Shown here piece after piece: positions 42,217 to 51,609 of a stretch of DNA of 51,851 bases. The stretch is from Cocleimonas sp. (GTDB lineage: Bacteria > Pseudomonadota > Gammaproteobacteria > Thiotrichales > Thiotrichaceae): assembly GCA_021647365.1 (NCBI GenBank), contig JAKIUW010000024.1:1-51851 (forward strand). Reading direction: 5' to 3'. The position numbers and the translations under genes were made by a program. Position 1 is the stretch's first letter, and each line of letters opens with the position of its first letter. The notes under the pieces are model-generated. The model did no database searches. It was given only the letters and a program-made list of their open reading frames with translations, and was not told the DNA's origin.

Positions 42217-43233
42217 ATGCAAAAACTAGGCACTACGCTTTCATCCTTCATTATTGATGAACAACGCAAGCTAGGCAATAAAGCCAGCGGCGAATTCACT
42301 GGTCTTCTAAACGACATTACCATTGCTTGTAAAGGCATTGCAAACCTCGTAAACATGGGTGATCTCGCGGATGTACTGGGTGCAACCGAGAGTGAAAACT
42401 CAATGGGCGATGTGCAAAAGAAGATGGACTTGATCGCAAACGACCTATTTATCGATGCATTAGAAAACAATGGCCATTGTGCAGGCATGGCATCTGAAGA
42501 GTTGGATGAAGTTCTTACCCTACCAGATGGCAAGCCACGCGGGCATTACTTGGTGACGTTTGATCCCTTAGACGGCTCATCAAATATGGACATCAACATG
42601 GATGTTGGCGCAATCTTCTCTGTATTAAAAGCACCGATAGGCAAAGAAAACCCAACAGCAGAAGATTTTGCAAAGCCAGGTACGGAGCAAGTTGCGGCAG
42701 GTTACTGTTTATACGGCCCTTCAAGCATGATGGTTTTAACCACAGGTTCTGGCGTTAATGGTTTCACACTTTGTACGTCTATCGGTGAGTTTATTCTTAC
42801 CCATCCTGATATGAAAATTCCAGAAGATACGGCTGAATATGCGATCAATGCATCAAATCAGCGTTTCTGGGAAAAGCCCGTGCAAGACTACATCGCAGAT
42901 TGTATCCAAGGCGAAGAAGGCAAACTGGGCAAGCGTTACAATATGCGCTGGGTTGCAGCTATGGTGGGCGAAATTCACCGTATTTTATGTCGTGGCGGCG
43001 TTTTCTTATACCCGATTGATGAGCGCAATCGTGACGTTGGTGGAAAGCTTCGTTTATTATATGAAGGTAACCCAATGGCAATGATTGTTGAACAAGCAGG
43101 AGGTGCGGCAGATACAGGCTACGGACGTATTATGGAAGTGGTTCCGAACGGCGACCCACATCAGCGTGTACCTGTCATTATGGGCTCTAAGAATGAAGTA
43201 AATAAGATTCTTGAGTATCATAAAAACGCATAA
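42217..43233 (+). CDS. fbp: Fructose-1,6-bisphosphatase, class 1
   Basis: 338 residues. It dephosphorylates fructose-1,6-bisphosphate in gluconeogenesis or, in autotrophs, the Calvin cycle. Metal-site motif DPLDGSSNMDINMDVGAIF (about 116-134), substrate-binding RWVAAMVGEIHRIL and GVFLYPIDERNRDVGGKLRLLYEGNPMAMIVEQAGG are all intact. No Calvin-cycle gene is adjacent, so the pathway cannot be decided. A dyad lies just upstream. Downstream is an inverted CACGAAA repeat and a poly-C repeat before the convergent cvfB-like gene. Confidence 0.96.
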   Translation: MQKLGTTLSSFIIDEQRKLGNKASGEFTGLLNDITIACKGIANLVNMGDLADVLGATESENSMGDVQKKMDLIANDLFIDALENNGHCAGMASEELDEVLTLPDGKPRGHYLVTFDPLDGSSNMDINMDVGAIFSVLKAPIGKENPTAEDFAKPGTEQVAAGYCLYGPSSMMVLTTGSGVNGFTLCTSIGEFILTHPDMKIPEDTAEYAINASNQRFWEKPVQDYIADCIQGEEGKLGKRYNMRWVAAMVGEIHRILCRGGVFLYPIDERNRDVGGKLRLLYEGNPMAMIVEQAGGAADTGYGRIMEVVPNGDPHQRVPVIMGSKNEVNKILEYHKNA

Positions 43234-43248
43234 CATCTAAAGAAAAAC

Positions 43249-43320
43249 TGTCCACGAAAAGCACGACAGACACGAAAAAGAACCTTCTTAATATTTTAAC
43301 TTTCGTGCCTTTCGTGGACT
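43249..43320. repeat. Inverted TCCACGAAA repeat after fbp
   Basis: TGTCCACGAAAAGCACGACA (43249-43268) faces CTTTCGTGCCTTTCGTGGAC (43300-43319). A loose hairpin that may end fbp transcription; related in style to the CACGGAA words at 11884-12090. Confidence 0.6.
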
Positions 43321-43350
43321 TCTTTAAATTCAGTTTTCTTAATACGACGA

Positions 43351-43377
43351 AGCACACCCCCCCACTTTTACATGATG
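43351..43377 (+). repeat. Poly-C dispersed repeat, copy 13 (C7)
   Basis: Full consensus between convergent fbp and the cvfB-like gene, 8 bp past the latter's stop. Confidence 0.92.
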
Positions 43378-43385
43378 CCTCTTAC

Positions 43386-44411
43386 TTAACCCAAACTAAT
43401 CTTATCTTTCTCAATCAATATCTGGCGTCTTTTATACAATGCACCCAGTGCTTTCTTATAGCTTTTCTTGCTCACCTTAAACTGTTTGTGAATATCCTCA
43501 GGCGAGCTTTTATCAGTCAGTGTGGTTGATCCACCTTGCTCTGCGATAAAATCTAAAATCTGGTTGGCAAGGTCGCCACGTGTTTTTTCTGAGGCTTGTT
43601 GCAATGCTAAATCTATTCTTTTATCACCACGCACGCCACTGATAAAGCCTTTAAACTTATCACCGATATTCACTTCTTGGAATATTTCATTGTTATACAA
43701 CAAACCTTGGTAGGTACTACCAATCACGGCTTTGTAGCCTAAATCTGTCTTGGCAAATATTTGTAGATCAACTGCCTGCCCTGCTTTGTGGTAATGGCTT
43801 TCTTCCAGCAGGTACTTATCTAACTTGGATGATCCCATAATGCGTCCGCTGTGCTCATCTAGGTGTAAATGCACGACGTAGGATTCACCAACCACCATTG
43901 GGTTTTCTTGCGCGGCGTAGGGGATGAATAAGTCTTTCATCAAACCCATGTCCATAAATGCGCCTACATTGTTCACATCAACTACTTTTAAATAGGCACA
44001 TTCATCAACCTGCGCGAGTGGAATATCGGTGGTGGCGATAATGCGGCCTTCTGAATCAAAATAGATGAAAACTTTGATGAGGTCGTCAACTTTTAAACCT
44101 TCTGGTTCGTAGCGTTTGGGCAGTAGGATTTCTTCAACATCAAAGCCTTTGCTTGAGCTTGGCGATAAATACGCACCAAAGGGCAAGCGTTTAACCACGC
44201 GCAACACGTTGGTTCTGCCAACTTTTACACGTTTAAAAAGATGCAGCTCTTCATTGTTTACTTCTGCACTCTTTTCTTTAATAGCGATTTCTTCAATAGC
44301 AGTCTCTTTAATACCGCTCTCTTCAACACGTACTTTTTCAAAAGCCGTGCTTTCTTTAACAGAACTTTCTTTAGTAGGGCTTTTTCCTAACTTGTAATCA
44401 TCAGCACTCAT
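43386..44411 (-). CDS. CvfB/YitL-like S1 RNA-binding protein
   Basis: 341 residues. An N-terminal extension of about 50 residues is a degenerate repeat (KESTAFEKVRVEESGIKETAIEEIAIKEKS). The CvfB core follows: VGRTNVLRVVKRLPFGAYLSP, S1-like domain AYLKVVDVNNVGAFMDMGLMKDLFIPYAAQ, a second S1-like part VIGSTYQGLLYNNEIF...DKFKGFISGVRGDKRIDL, and a C-terminal winged helix SSPEDIHKQFKVSKKSYKKALGALYKRRQI. It binds RNA in the family. Its ATG overlaps the upstream helicase stop (ATGA), so the two RNA-related genes are translated together. Confidence 0.85.
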   Translation of the reverse strand: MSADDYKLGKSPTKESSVKESTAFEKVRVEESGIKETAIEEIAIKEKSAEVNNEELHLFKRVKVGRTNVLRVVKRLPFGAYLSPSSSKGFDVEEILLPKRYEPEGLKVDDLIKVFIYFDSEGRIIATTDIPLAQVDECAYLKVVDVNNVGAFMDMGLMKDLFIPYAAQENPMVVGESYVVHLHLDEHSGRIMGSSKLDKYLLEESHYHKAGQAVDLQIFAKTDLGYKAVIGSTYQGLLYNNEIFQEVNIGDKFKGFISGVRGDKRIDLALQQASEKTRGDLANQILDFIAEQGGSTTLTDKSSPEDIHKQFKVSKKSYKKALGALYKRRQILIEKDKISLG

Positions 44412-46102
44412 TCATCACCATCCTTTGGCAATTTTCGCGTGTAAAGTGATGCGCCTGATGATGGCTTTTCTGCAGGCTTCTTTTTAGGGGCTGTTTTATT
44501 AGAAGACGTATCATCAAAAGAAACACGCTCAGATTTTGTGGCGGTAGAATCCTTAGGACTTGCAGGCTTTGAATAATATGTTGGCTTTTCTGCCTTCTCT
44601 TGTTCTACTTTAGGAGCCTTGCCGTAGAAAGAGCTTGAGGCAGGCTTTGCTGAGTCCCTGCTTTCGGCTTTGTCTTTATCACTCGCGCGCTTTTCTTTCT
44701 CTACGTTGCGCTCATGAATAGCCTTTTCACGGAATTTCTCTTTTCTCGCTTTAGATTCTTGCTTGTCCTGCTCTTGTTTCTTTTCTAGCTTTTGTTTATT
44801 TGACGCTTCTTTTTTATCGATCAATACTTTGCGTTTTTTACCCTTTGCCTTTTTCTTAGGTTGGGTACGTTTGGGAGCTTCGGGTGCATTCTTGTCTGCT
44901 TCTAAGCCTTTGATTTGTTCGCGCTCTAATCGAACCCCTGCTCGCTTTTCAATCACGACAAAGTGCTGGTATTCATTATGAGAGATCAGCGAGATTGCCG
45001 TGCCCTGCTCGCCTGCGCGACCTGTGCGACCAATGCGATGCGTATAGTCATTGGGTGAGCGTGGTAGCTCATAGTTAATCACGCAAGGTAACTGACCAAT
45101 ATCTATCCCGCGCCCTGCAACATCCGTCGCGATCAATACGCGTGTTTTACCCGCTTTAAAATCAGCCAAAGCGCGCGCGCGGGCATTTTGTTGTAGATTA
45201 CCGTGCATAGCGACAGCGGTAATATCGCGCTTTTCCAGCTTTCGCACCAAATTATCACAACTTCGTTTGGCGCTACAAAAAACCAGCACCTGCTTCCAAT
45301 CGTTTTCTTTTAACAGATGCGCGAGCAAGTCATTTTTCTTATCGTGGTTTACGGTAAATACGCGCTGATTAATATCCACATCATCGTATAAATCATCAAC
45401 ATTGATAATTTCTGGCTCGTTCATCACCTTACGCACCAGCTTACGAATACTGGGAGGGAAGGTTGCCGTAAACATCAAGTTTTGACGTTTACTTGGCATC
45501 AGCTTGAAAATAGCATCAATTTCTTCTTGGAAATCACCTTTCATAAGGCGATCAACTTCATCCACTACCAAAGTTCTGACTTGATGTAACAAAATCGCAT
45601 TATTACGTTCTAAGTCTAATAATCGACCGGGCGTTGAGATGAGCACATCTGCACCACCACGCAATGCCAACATTTGCGGATTGATTTTAACGCCACCATA
45701 AACACTCAAACATTTTATGCTCGGTTCTGCACCTTCTGAAAAACGATCAAACTCTTCACGGATTTGAATCGCTAACTCGCGCGTTGGCACAAGTACAACG
45801 ACATCGACCACATTCTTTTTATTGAAATGCCTGTTATCGGTGTTCTGACCTTTTTTTGACATGATTGCGGCAAGCTTTATATTACGCCTGATAATCCCTT
45901 CCAATAATGGCAAAACAAAAGCTGCCGTCTTGCCCGAACCAGTTTCAGCACGCGCTAAAACATCCTTGCCTTCTAAGATTGCAGGAATAGCTTCTTCTTG
46001 AACATCAGTCGGTTCTTTATAACCCGCCGCTTGAATGGCAGAGAATATTTTTGACGAGAATGAAAATGAAGCGAAGTCACTTTTTTGGGATTCTTTATTC
46101 AT
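44408..46102 (-). CDS. DEAD-box-type RNA helicase with DEVD motif II
   Basis: 564 residues. Q motif GYKEPTDVQEEAIP, Walker A ARAETGSGKTAAF (about 54-60), LVPTRELAIQ, TPGRLL, motif II VVDEVDRLM (DEVD instead of DEAD), motif III FTATF (TAT rather than SAT), ATDVAGRGIDIGQLPCVINYELP and HRIGRTGRAGEQGTA. The last about 165 residues are a basic, low-complexity tail (KKKAKGKKRKVLIDKKEA, then many KEK/ESK and SFYG/SLYT words) for RNA contact. RhlE-like. It unwinds RNA in ribosome assembly or decay by family. Coupled to the cvfB-like gene. Confidence 0.9.
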   Translation of the reverse strand: MNKESQKSDFASFSFSSKIFSAIQAAGYKEPTDVQEEAIPAILEGKDVLARAETGSGKTAAFVLPLLEGIIRRNIKLAAIMSKKGQNTDNRHFNKKNVVDVVVLVPTRELAIQIREEFDRFSEGAEPSIKCLSVYGGVKINPQMLALRGGADVLISTPGRLLDLERNNAILLHQVRTLVVDEVDRLMKGDFQEEIDAIFKLMPSKRQNLMFTATFPPSIRKLVRKVMNEPEIINVDDLYDDVDINQRVFTVNHDKKNDLLAHLLKENDWKQVLVFCSAKRSCDNLVRKLEKRDITAVAMHGNLQQNARARALADFKAGKTRVLIATDVAGRGIDIGQLPCVINYELPRSPNDYTHRIGRTGRAGEQGTAISLISHNEYQHFVVIEKRAGVRLEREQIKGLEADKNAPEAPKRTQPKKKAKGKKRKVLIDKKEASNKQKLEKKQEQDKQESKARKEKFREKAIHERNVEKEKRASDKDKAESRDSAKPASSSFYGKAPKVEQEKAEKPTYYSKPASPKDSTATKSERVSFDDTSSNKTAPKKKPAEKPSSGASLYTRKLPKDGDE

Positions 46103-46188
46103 GGGGCAAGAGGTAAGAATAGATAAAGGCGCATTCTACCGCATTTAGATCAGGGTTGAACGTATTTCCAGTTATAAATAGATTAAAA

Positions 46189-46215
46189 AGCACACCCCCC
46201 CACTTTTACATGATG
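46189..46215 (+). repeat. Poly-C dispersed repeat, copy 14 (C7)
   Basis: AGCACAC-C run-ACTTTTACATGATG in the divergent gap between the helicase and the WD40-cytochrome genes. Confidence 0.92.
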
Positions 46216-46240
46216 TTTTAAGATTTACATAGCGAGACTT

Positions 46241-46289
46241 CCCAGCCTAAGCTGAGACTGCTGTTTGTATTAGATATCGCTTAGGCGGG
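46241..46289. promoter_or_regulatory. Imperfect dyad upstream of the WD40-cytochrome gene
   Basis: CCC-A-GCCTAAGC (46241-46252) pairs with GCTTAGGC-GGGG (46279-46290) with one bulge, about 60 bp before the start at 46352. A leader hairpin or operator; no regulator identified. Confidence 0.35.
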
Positions 46290-46351
46290 GAATACTTTCA
46301 TAAATCCATAAAACTTGGAATCTTCCGTATTTTGACCTATATATAAAAGCT

Positions 46352-47692
46352 ATGGGAATTCTATTACGCTATAAAATGTTATCCGTACTTGCCTTTATCT
46401 ACTTAATATTCGGCTCAGTAATCCACGCCGACACAAACAAAAACACTCAAAACTTAGTCGGTCATGGTGGCCCTGTGAATACTGTATCAATCAGTCCTAA
46501 TGGGAAGAGCGCACTTTCAGGCAGTTTAGATTATGCTGTTATGTTATGGGATATTAGTACTCCCCAACCGAAGAGTACCAAACGCTTTATTACGCATAGA
46601 GGCGCTGTCAGTGCTGTGGCTTTCTTACCTTCGGGCAATAAGGCGCTTTCAGGTGGAGACGATGCAAGCGTTTATTTATGGGATATTGGAAATAAAAAAT
46701 TATTACACGAATTTAAAGGGCATACCGCTAAAGTAGTGTCTATTTCTGTCTCTGATGATTCTAGCATTGCAGCAACATCAAGCTGGGACGGCACAATACG
46801 ATTATGGGATCTAATCAATAAAAAAGCATTACAAGCAATCAAGGTCCATGATCAACCCGTGAATGCGGTACTCATTTCTAACGATACCAAAACCCTGTAT
46901 TCAGGTGGGTATGATGGAAAGGTTCGTGCTTGGGATGCCAGCACTGGAGATTTTATAAAGGTTCTACATTCGCACGGTTGGCCAATCAATATTATGCGCT
47001 GGTTACCCGATAACAAACACATTGTATTTGGAGCAACCAACGGCGATGCACAAATTATTGATATTGAAGCCGCTAAAATCAGTAAGATCCTTATCCCACA
47101 CTCAAAACCTGTACTCGGTTTGGCGGTATCAAAAAAACACAACCTCATCGCAACAGGCGGCAACGATGGGATGATTCGTGTGTGGAATATCAAAGACTGG
47201 TCACCCATTGGCGAAACACGCACCATTCTTGGCCCTGTTTGGGCGCTAGCCTTTGCAGGAGATGGAAAATCGCTATATTACGGCTCACTTGATGATGAGG
47301 TAAAGCATTGGAAAGTCACTATGGATGATGACGAAGAGCTATGGAAAGGGCATAAACCCCGACGCTTTCAAGTTAAAACGGGCATGAAACTCGGTGAACT
47401 ACAATTCGCCCGAAAATGCAGTGTCTGCCACACCTTAAAAGCAGGCGACGCAAATCGTGCAGGACCATCGCTGCATAATATTTTTGGGCGAAAAGCGGGG
47501 TCGCTAAAAGGCTACATCTATTCTGAAGGTATACAAAATTCCAATGTGATCTGGAATGAAAAAAACATCGATACACTATTCGCTAAAGGTCCTCAGCACA
47601 TTGTGCCAGGCTCTAAAATGCCATTACAAATGGTGCCAAACGATAAAAACCGTAAGGCACTTATTGAGTATTTAAAAACAGCGAGCCAATAA
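46352..47692 (+). CDS. Seven-blade WD40 propeller fused to class I cytochrome c
   Basis: 446 residues. A signal peptide (about 1-27; MLSVLAFIYLIFGSVIHA from a possible second start) exports it. Seven WD40 units follow (for example GHGGPVNTVSISPNGKSAL...DYAVMLWDI, GHTAKVVSISVSDDSSIAAT...IRLWDL), filling about 30-325. The C-terminus is a mono-haem cytochrome c: ARKCSVCHTL (CxxCH, about 350-354), RAGPSLHNIFGRKAG, and methionine ligand PGSKMPLQM. A periplasmic electron carrier with a protein-docking platform is implied; partners are not nearby. Its stop is 2 bp from the convergent next gene. Confidence 0.9.
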   Translation: MGILLRYKMLSVLAFIYLIFGSVIHADTNKNTQNLVGHGGPVNTVSISPNGKSALSGSLDYAVMLWDISTPQPKSTKRFITHRGAVSAVAFLPSGNKALSGGDDASVYLWDIGNKKLLHEFKGHTAKVVSISVSDDSSIAATSSWDGTIRLWDLINKKALQAIKVHDQPVNAVLISNDTKTLYSGGYDGKVRAWDASTGDFIKVLHSHGWPINIMRWLPDNKHIVFGATNGDAQIIDIEAAKISKILIPHSKPVLGLAVSKKHNLIATGGNDGMIRVWNIKDWSPIGETRTILGPVWALAFAGDGKSLYYGSLDDEVKHWKVTMDDDEELWKGHKPRRFQVKTGMKLGELQFARKCSVCHTLKAGDANRAGPSLHNIFGRKAGSLKGYIYSEGIQNSNVIWNEKNIDTLFAKGPQHIVPGSKMPLQMVPNDKNRKALIEYLKTASQ

Positions 47693-47694
47693 AA

Positions 47695-48018
47695 CTACTC
47701 TTCTGTTTTCATATAACCAAGGCCGAGCTGTGGCTTTTTATTAAATACATCGTAACCTGCAGTGACTAAGCCATTATCAAAGGTATAACCAACTCCAATA
47801 TCTGCACCTAGCTTGTACTCTGCCGCAGGAAAATAGCTAAGACCAATCACACCAACAGCCTTATCTGCTTCATCATTAGACACCAATTTGGCAGAAAACC
47901 CAATTTCAGGTTTAGCACCAAAATCATAAACAACACCAACAAAAACACCTGTGTCTGCCATAACAGAAGCGCTACTGCAAAAAAGTAATGATGCTAAAAG
48001 TGTACGATACGTTTTCAT
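47695..48018 (-). CDS. Small exported protein, possible outer-membrane beta-strand protein
   Basis: 107 residues from the ATG at 48018, which follows AGGGGAAAAAC; a longer frame to 48054 begins in mobile-element sequence (GCAAAGGTCTC) and was rejected. Signal peptide MKTYRTLLASLLFCSSASVMA. The mature part alternates Gly and aromatic residues in strand-like blocks (VFVGVVYDFGAKPEIGFSAKLV, GVGYTFDNGLVTAGYDVF, PQLGLGYMKTE), like a few outer-membrane strands or a YadA/opacity-like fragment. Too short for a full barrel by itself. No family recognised. Confidence 0.65.
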   Translation of the reverse strand: MKTYRTLLASLLFCSSASVMADTGVFVGVVYDFGAKPEIGFSAKLVSNDEADKAVGVIGLSYFPAAEYKLGADIGVGYTFDNGLVTAGYDVFNKKPQLGLGYMKTEE

Positions 48019-48041
48019 GTTTTTCCCCTCTTTATTATGAA

Positions 48042-48190
48042 GAGACCTTTGCACGAGAGATATAACAGATTAAAAATGCTTGAATTCTCTTTGTTTCCCT
48101 TAAAAAACCGGTCAATAGTCCTGCTATTAACCTCATTTTTAAATAAAACAGAGAAAATTACGCTATTTTTGATCTCGTCATACTCTCATG
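48042..48190. mobile_element. Degenerate IS5-like MITE
   Basis: It begins GAGACCTTTGCACGAGAGA (48042-48060), an IS5-like end. Inside, CAATAGTCCTGCTATTA (48113-48129) and AATAAAACA match, apart from one inserted base, the reverse strand of the MITE at 2975-3133 (3047-3062). The right inverted repeat has decayed (about CTCGTCATACTCTCATG), so the right boundary is approximate. It occupies much of the 346-bp gap before recC. Confidence 0.6.
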
Positions 48191-48274
48191 TAAATATCTC
48201 GTGATTAATTATCTAGACCACCATATCTTAAAAATAGTTCAGAATTTTATAGTGCTCTTCATCAAAAGGAGAAA

Positions 48275-48300
48275 CATCATGTAAAAGTGGGGGGGTGTAC
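48275..48300 (-). repeat. Poly-C dispersed repeat, copy 15 (G7 on +)
   Basis: CATCATGTAAAAGTG, G run, TGTAC, about 65 bp upstream of recC. Confidence 0.92.
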
Positions 48301-48364
48301 ATTAATTATCTAATCTTCATCACGTTAATGAGATTATGCTGTTTTCAAATGCTATCATCCCGCT

Positions 48365-51300
48365 ATGCTTCACCTACACACCAGCAACCAGCTTGAACAA
48401 CTTGCCAACCAGTTTGCATTTATCACTAAAGAACCGTTAAGTGATGTTTTTGCACCTGAGATAGTCGTGGTTCAAAATTCAGGCATGGCGCGTTATTTAT
48501 CCATGCATGTCGCTGATTTAGCAGGCATTAGCGCGAATACCGAGGCGCTGTTCCCTGCTGAGTTTATGTGGAAGTTGCTGCGGCTTGTTTCTACTAAAGT
48601 TTCCAAACAAAGCGAATGTTCGCCTGATGCATTGCGTTTGCATATCATGCAAGAACTCACTGATAATTTTGTGGATTATCCTGAGCTTCACCATTATATT
48701 ATTGATAATGAACACATCAATGAAGTTGCCGCTTGGGATTTATCATCCGAACTATCTCAGCTATTAGATCAGTATTTATTTTATCGTAGCGATTGGATTC
48801 GAGACTGGGAAGACCCTAAAAAAACAGACAACATTGACAACACAAATTGGCAAGCGCGCCTGTGGAAGCGTTGCGTAAAGGATAAGAATCTAACACATTG
48901 GCTGACCTTACAAGATCAATTTAAAGATAACTTTGCAGCATTGGACGCCAGCACGTTTCCTGAGCGTATTTCGTTCTTTTCCATGTCGGCGCTATCCCCT
49001 GGATATTTAGATTTATTGGGTGAATTGGCGAAAAAAACCGATGTTCATCTTTACATCATCAACCCCTGTGAAGATGTGTATTGGGGAGATATTAGCTCAG
49101 AAAAATCACGCGCTAAACTCCCGCTAGAAAAGCAAGCTTATGTTGATGTGGGCAATCCATTACTCGCTTCGATGGGTACGCAGGGGCGTGACTTTGTCGA
49201 ACAATTATTAAACTCTCCTGAGATTGAAAAACACGCAATACACAATGATAAATCACCGAATGACGCACTTTTAAATCGCCTACAAAATGACATTTTTAAT
49301 CTTGAACAGCCGAAAAAAATAGACTCATCAAACGGCAGCGACTTAAACAAAAATTCAAACAACAGTATTATCTTTAACGCTTGCCACACCGCCATGCGCG
49401 AAGTGGAAGTTTTACACAACCAAATACTGGATGCCTTAGATTCTGATGCTAACCTAGCGCCATCTGACATTGTTGTCATGATGCCAGACATTGAAAAGTA
49501 TGCGCCTTATATCGAAGCGGTATTTTCAACACACTCAACAAGCTCAACGCCTTATTTGCCTTTCAGTATTGCCGACCGTAATCCACTCAATGCCCTGCAA
49601 ATGATTGAGGCTTTAAACAAAACACTGTTGCTCAGCGGCACCCGTTTTGATGTTGAATCTGTTTTTGAATTATTGGATTATGACGAGATTCGTGAGCAGT
49701 TTAATCTTGATGAAAGCCAAGTCATCAAATGCCGCAAACTCGCCAAAGCCACTAATATTCGTTGGGGCATTAACGCAGATTACCGCAAACAAAATGACCT
49801 CCCCGAAACCGACGAACACACTTGGAAATATGCACTTGATCGCTTATTACTCGGCTATGCACTGGGAGAAATGCCCGATGGAACGGAACAGCTTTTTGAA
49901 GCTAACGCCAATCATGCATTACCGCTACTTGCCTATAACGACATTGAAGGCAGTGATGCCGTCATGCTGGCGGACTTTAAACGCTTTACCGATGTTGTTT
50001 TTAGATTAAATAGTTGGAATCATCAAAGCCATACGCTGATTGATTGGCTGGATAAAACCAAGCAACTCATCAGCCAATTGTTTTCTGAAAGCAGTGATTA
50101 CCACCCTATTTTAAAATCCTTAGATGATATTAAAAGCACCGCGCTACTGGCTAAGTTTGAACAAAAAACCAGCTTCACTGTTTTTCAAAAGCTCTTAAAC
50201 GATAACCTACAAAAAATCACCGGCACTGAAAAATTCCTAGGTCACGGCATTACCTTTTGCGCCCTTGTGCCCATGCGTAGTGTGCCCTTTAAAGTGGTTG
50301 TTCTGATGGGCATGAATGATGGTGAATTCCCTCGCCAAGACAAACGACACAGCTTTGATTTAATGGCAAACTCACCACACCGTGGAGACCGTTCACGCCG
50401 TGATGAAGATCGTTATCTTTTTTTAGAGTCTATACTCGCCGCACGTAGCCGTTTAATCATTAGCTTTGTAGGGCAAAGTGTTCATGATAATAGCACCCTG
50501 CCGCCGTCAGTTTTAGTCAGTGAATTACTCGATACGCTAGCAATTTATACCGAAACTAAACCCGAAATCTTTATTTGCAAGCATCCTTTGCAGGCATTTA
50601 GCCCGCGTTACTTTGCAGGTGACAGCTTTGAGGATGATAAACGCTTATTCTCTTATGCCAATGAGTATTTAAAACTACACACTAATAAGCAATTAGAAGC
50701 GCCCTCAGATATTTTCATAACAGAGCCACTTTCTAAACTAAGTGATGAATACAAAAATATAGCTTTAGATGATCTGATAAAATTTTATCAAAACCCAGCA
50801 CGAAGCTTTTTACAACGGCGTTTTTCAATCCAAACCTTTGATAATGATGTCACCCTACCCATACGCGAACCTTTTGAGCTGGAGCGGTTTAAAGATCGTG
50901 AGCTTAGAGAATTGGTGATGGCATGCGATGACCCTGCCAACAATAGGCAACTTGCGCGCGCAAAAGGGCTACTCCCCTACGGTGAAATTGGCGACACGCT
51001 TTACAACAATGAACAACAAATCATCGAGACTTTTCAGGCACAGCTTCCTGAAATTGAAATAAATGAACCTCAATTCTTTTCAATCTCACTGGGGGAGTTT
51101 AGTTTGCACGGTGAGTTAACTAAACTAACGACGACAGGACGTGTCATTCAACAAGTAACCTCACCCTATTTCCGTGATTACATTAGTTTGTGGATTACAC
51201 ACCTAGCTTTAAACACACAAACAAAAGCCACAACCACGCTCTATTCACCTGATGAAAACTTCACCCTTGAAGCTGTTGAAGACGCAAAGCAACAACTTGA

Positions 51301-51580
51301 AAATTTGCTTGAGTATTATTGGCAAGGCTTGCACTTCCCGCTCAAATTCTTTCCTAAAACAGGCTTTGAAATGTATAAAGAAAGAAAAGGGGAAAACCGT
51401 AAAAAAGCATCACCCGCATGGAATGGTGGCAATCAAAAAGTAGGCGAAAAAGATAAGTTTGAAAACTGGCTATTGCATCGCACGGTTGAAATGAATGAGT
51501 ATAATTTAGATAATGAGGATGATGAATTTTTAGAGATTAGCCAGTTGGTGTTTGGTGAGATGGTTTTGAAGCTGACTTAG
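48365..51580 (+). CDS. recC: Exodeoxyribonuclease V gamma subunit RecC
   Basis: 1071 residues. RecC is the inactive-helicase-fold subunit of RecBCD that splits the duplex and scans for Chi. N-terminus MLHLHTSNQLEQLANQFAFITKEPLSDVFAPEIVVVQNSGMARYLSMHVAD, mid-region HTAMREVEVLHNQILDAL and VVMMPDIEKYAPYIEAVF, then MRSVPFKVVVLMGMNDGEFPRQDKRHSFDLM and DRYLFLESILAARSRLIISFVGQS are typical. The remains of the helicase motifs lack a usable Walker A, as expected. recB and recD do not follow: the strand changes after recC, so the complex is split across loci or recB lies elsewhere. Confidence 0.95.
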   Translation: MLHLHTSNQLEQLANQFAFITKEPLSDVFAPEIVVVQNSGMARYLSMHVADLAGISANTEALFPAEFMWKLLRLVSTKVSKQSECSPDALRLHIMQELTDNFVDYPELHHYIIDNEHINEVAAWDLSSELSQLLDQYLFYRSDWIRDWEDPKKTDNIDNTNWQARLWKRCVKDKNLTHWLTLQDQFKDNFAALDASTFPERISFFSMSALSPGYLDLLGELAKKTDVHLYIINPCEDVYWGDISSEKSRAKLPLEKQAYVDVGNPLLASMGTQGRDFVEQLLNSPEIEKHAIHNDKSPNDALLNRLQNDIFNLEQPKKIDSSNGSDLNKNSNNSIIFNACHTAMREVEVLHNQILDALDSDANLAPSDIVVMMPDIEKYAPYIEAVFSTHSTSSTPYLPFSIADRNPLNALQMIEALNKTLLLSGTRFDVESVFELLDYDEIREQFNLDESQVIKCRKLAKATNIRWGINADYRKQNDLPETDEHTWKYALDRLLLGYALGEMPDGTEQLFEANANHALPLLAYNDIEGSDAVMLADFKRFTDVVFRLNSWNHQSHTLIDWLDKTKQLISQLFSESSDYHPILKSLDDIKSTALLAKFEQKTSFTVFQKLLNDNLQKITGTEKFLGHGITFCALVPMRSVPFKVVVLMGMNDGEFPRQDKRHSFDLMANSPHRGDRSRRDEDRYLFLESILAARSRLIISFVGQSVHDNSTLPPSVLVSELLDTLAIYTETKPEIFICKHPLQAFSPRYFAGDSFEDDKRLFSYANEYLKLHTNKQLEAPSDIFITEPLSKLSDEYKNIALDDLIKFYQNPARSFLQRRFSIQTFDNDVTLPIREPFELERFKDRELRELVMACDDPANNRQLARAKGLLPYGEIGDTLYNNEQQIIETFQAQLPEIEINEPQFFSISLGEFSLHGELTKLTTTGRVIQQVTSPYFRDYISLWITHLALNTQTKATTTLYSPDENFTLEAVEDAKQQLENLLEYYWQGLHFPLKFFPKTGFEMYKERKGENRKKASPAWNGGNQKVGEKDKFENWLLHRTVEMNEYNLDNEDDEFLEISQLVFGEMVLKLT

Positions 51581-51609
51581 CTTATACAATATTAGAATGA
51601 TATTTTTTG

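Noticed and set aside
43305..43529. 74-residue + strand frame containing KHTPPLLHD after fbp
   Set aside because: It is the translation of a poly-C repeat running antisense into the cvfB-like gene.
48019..48054. Longer start of the small exported protein at 48054
   Set aside because: The extra 12 residues come from the MITE end, and the downstream ATG has both a ribosome site and a proper signal peptide.
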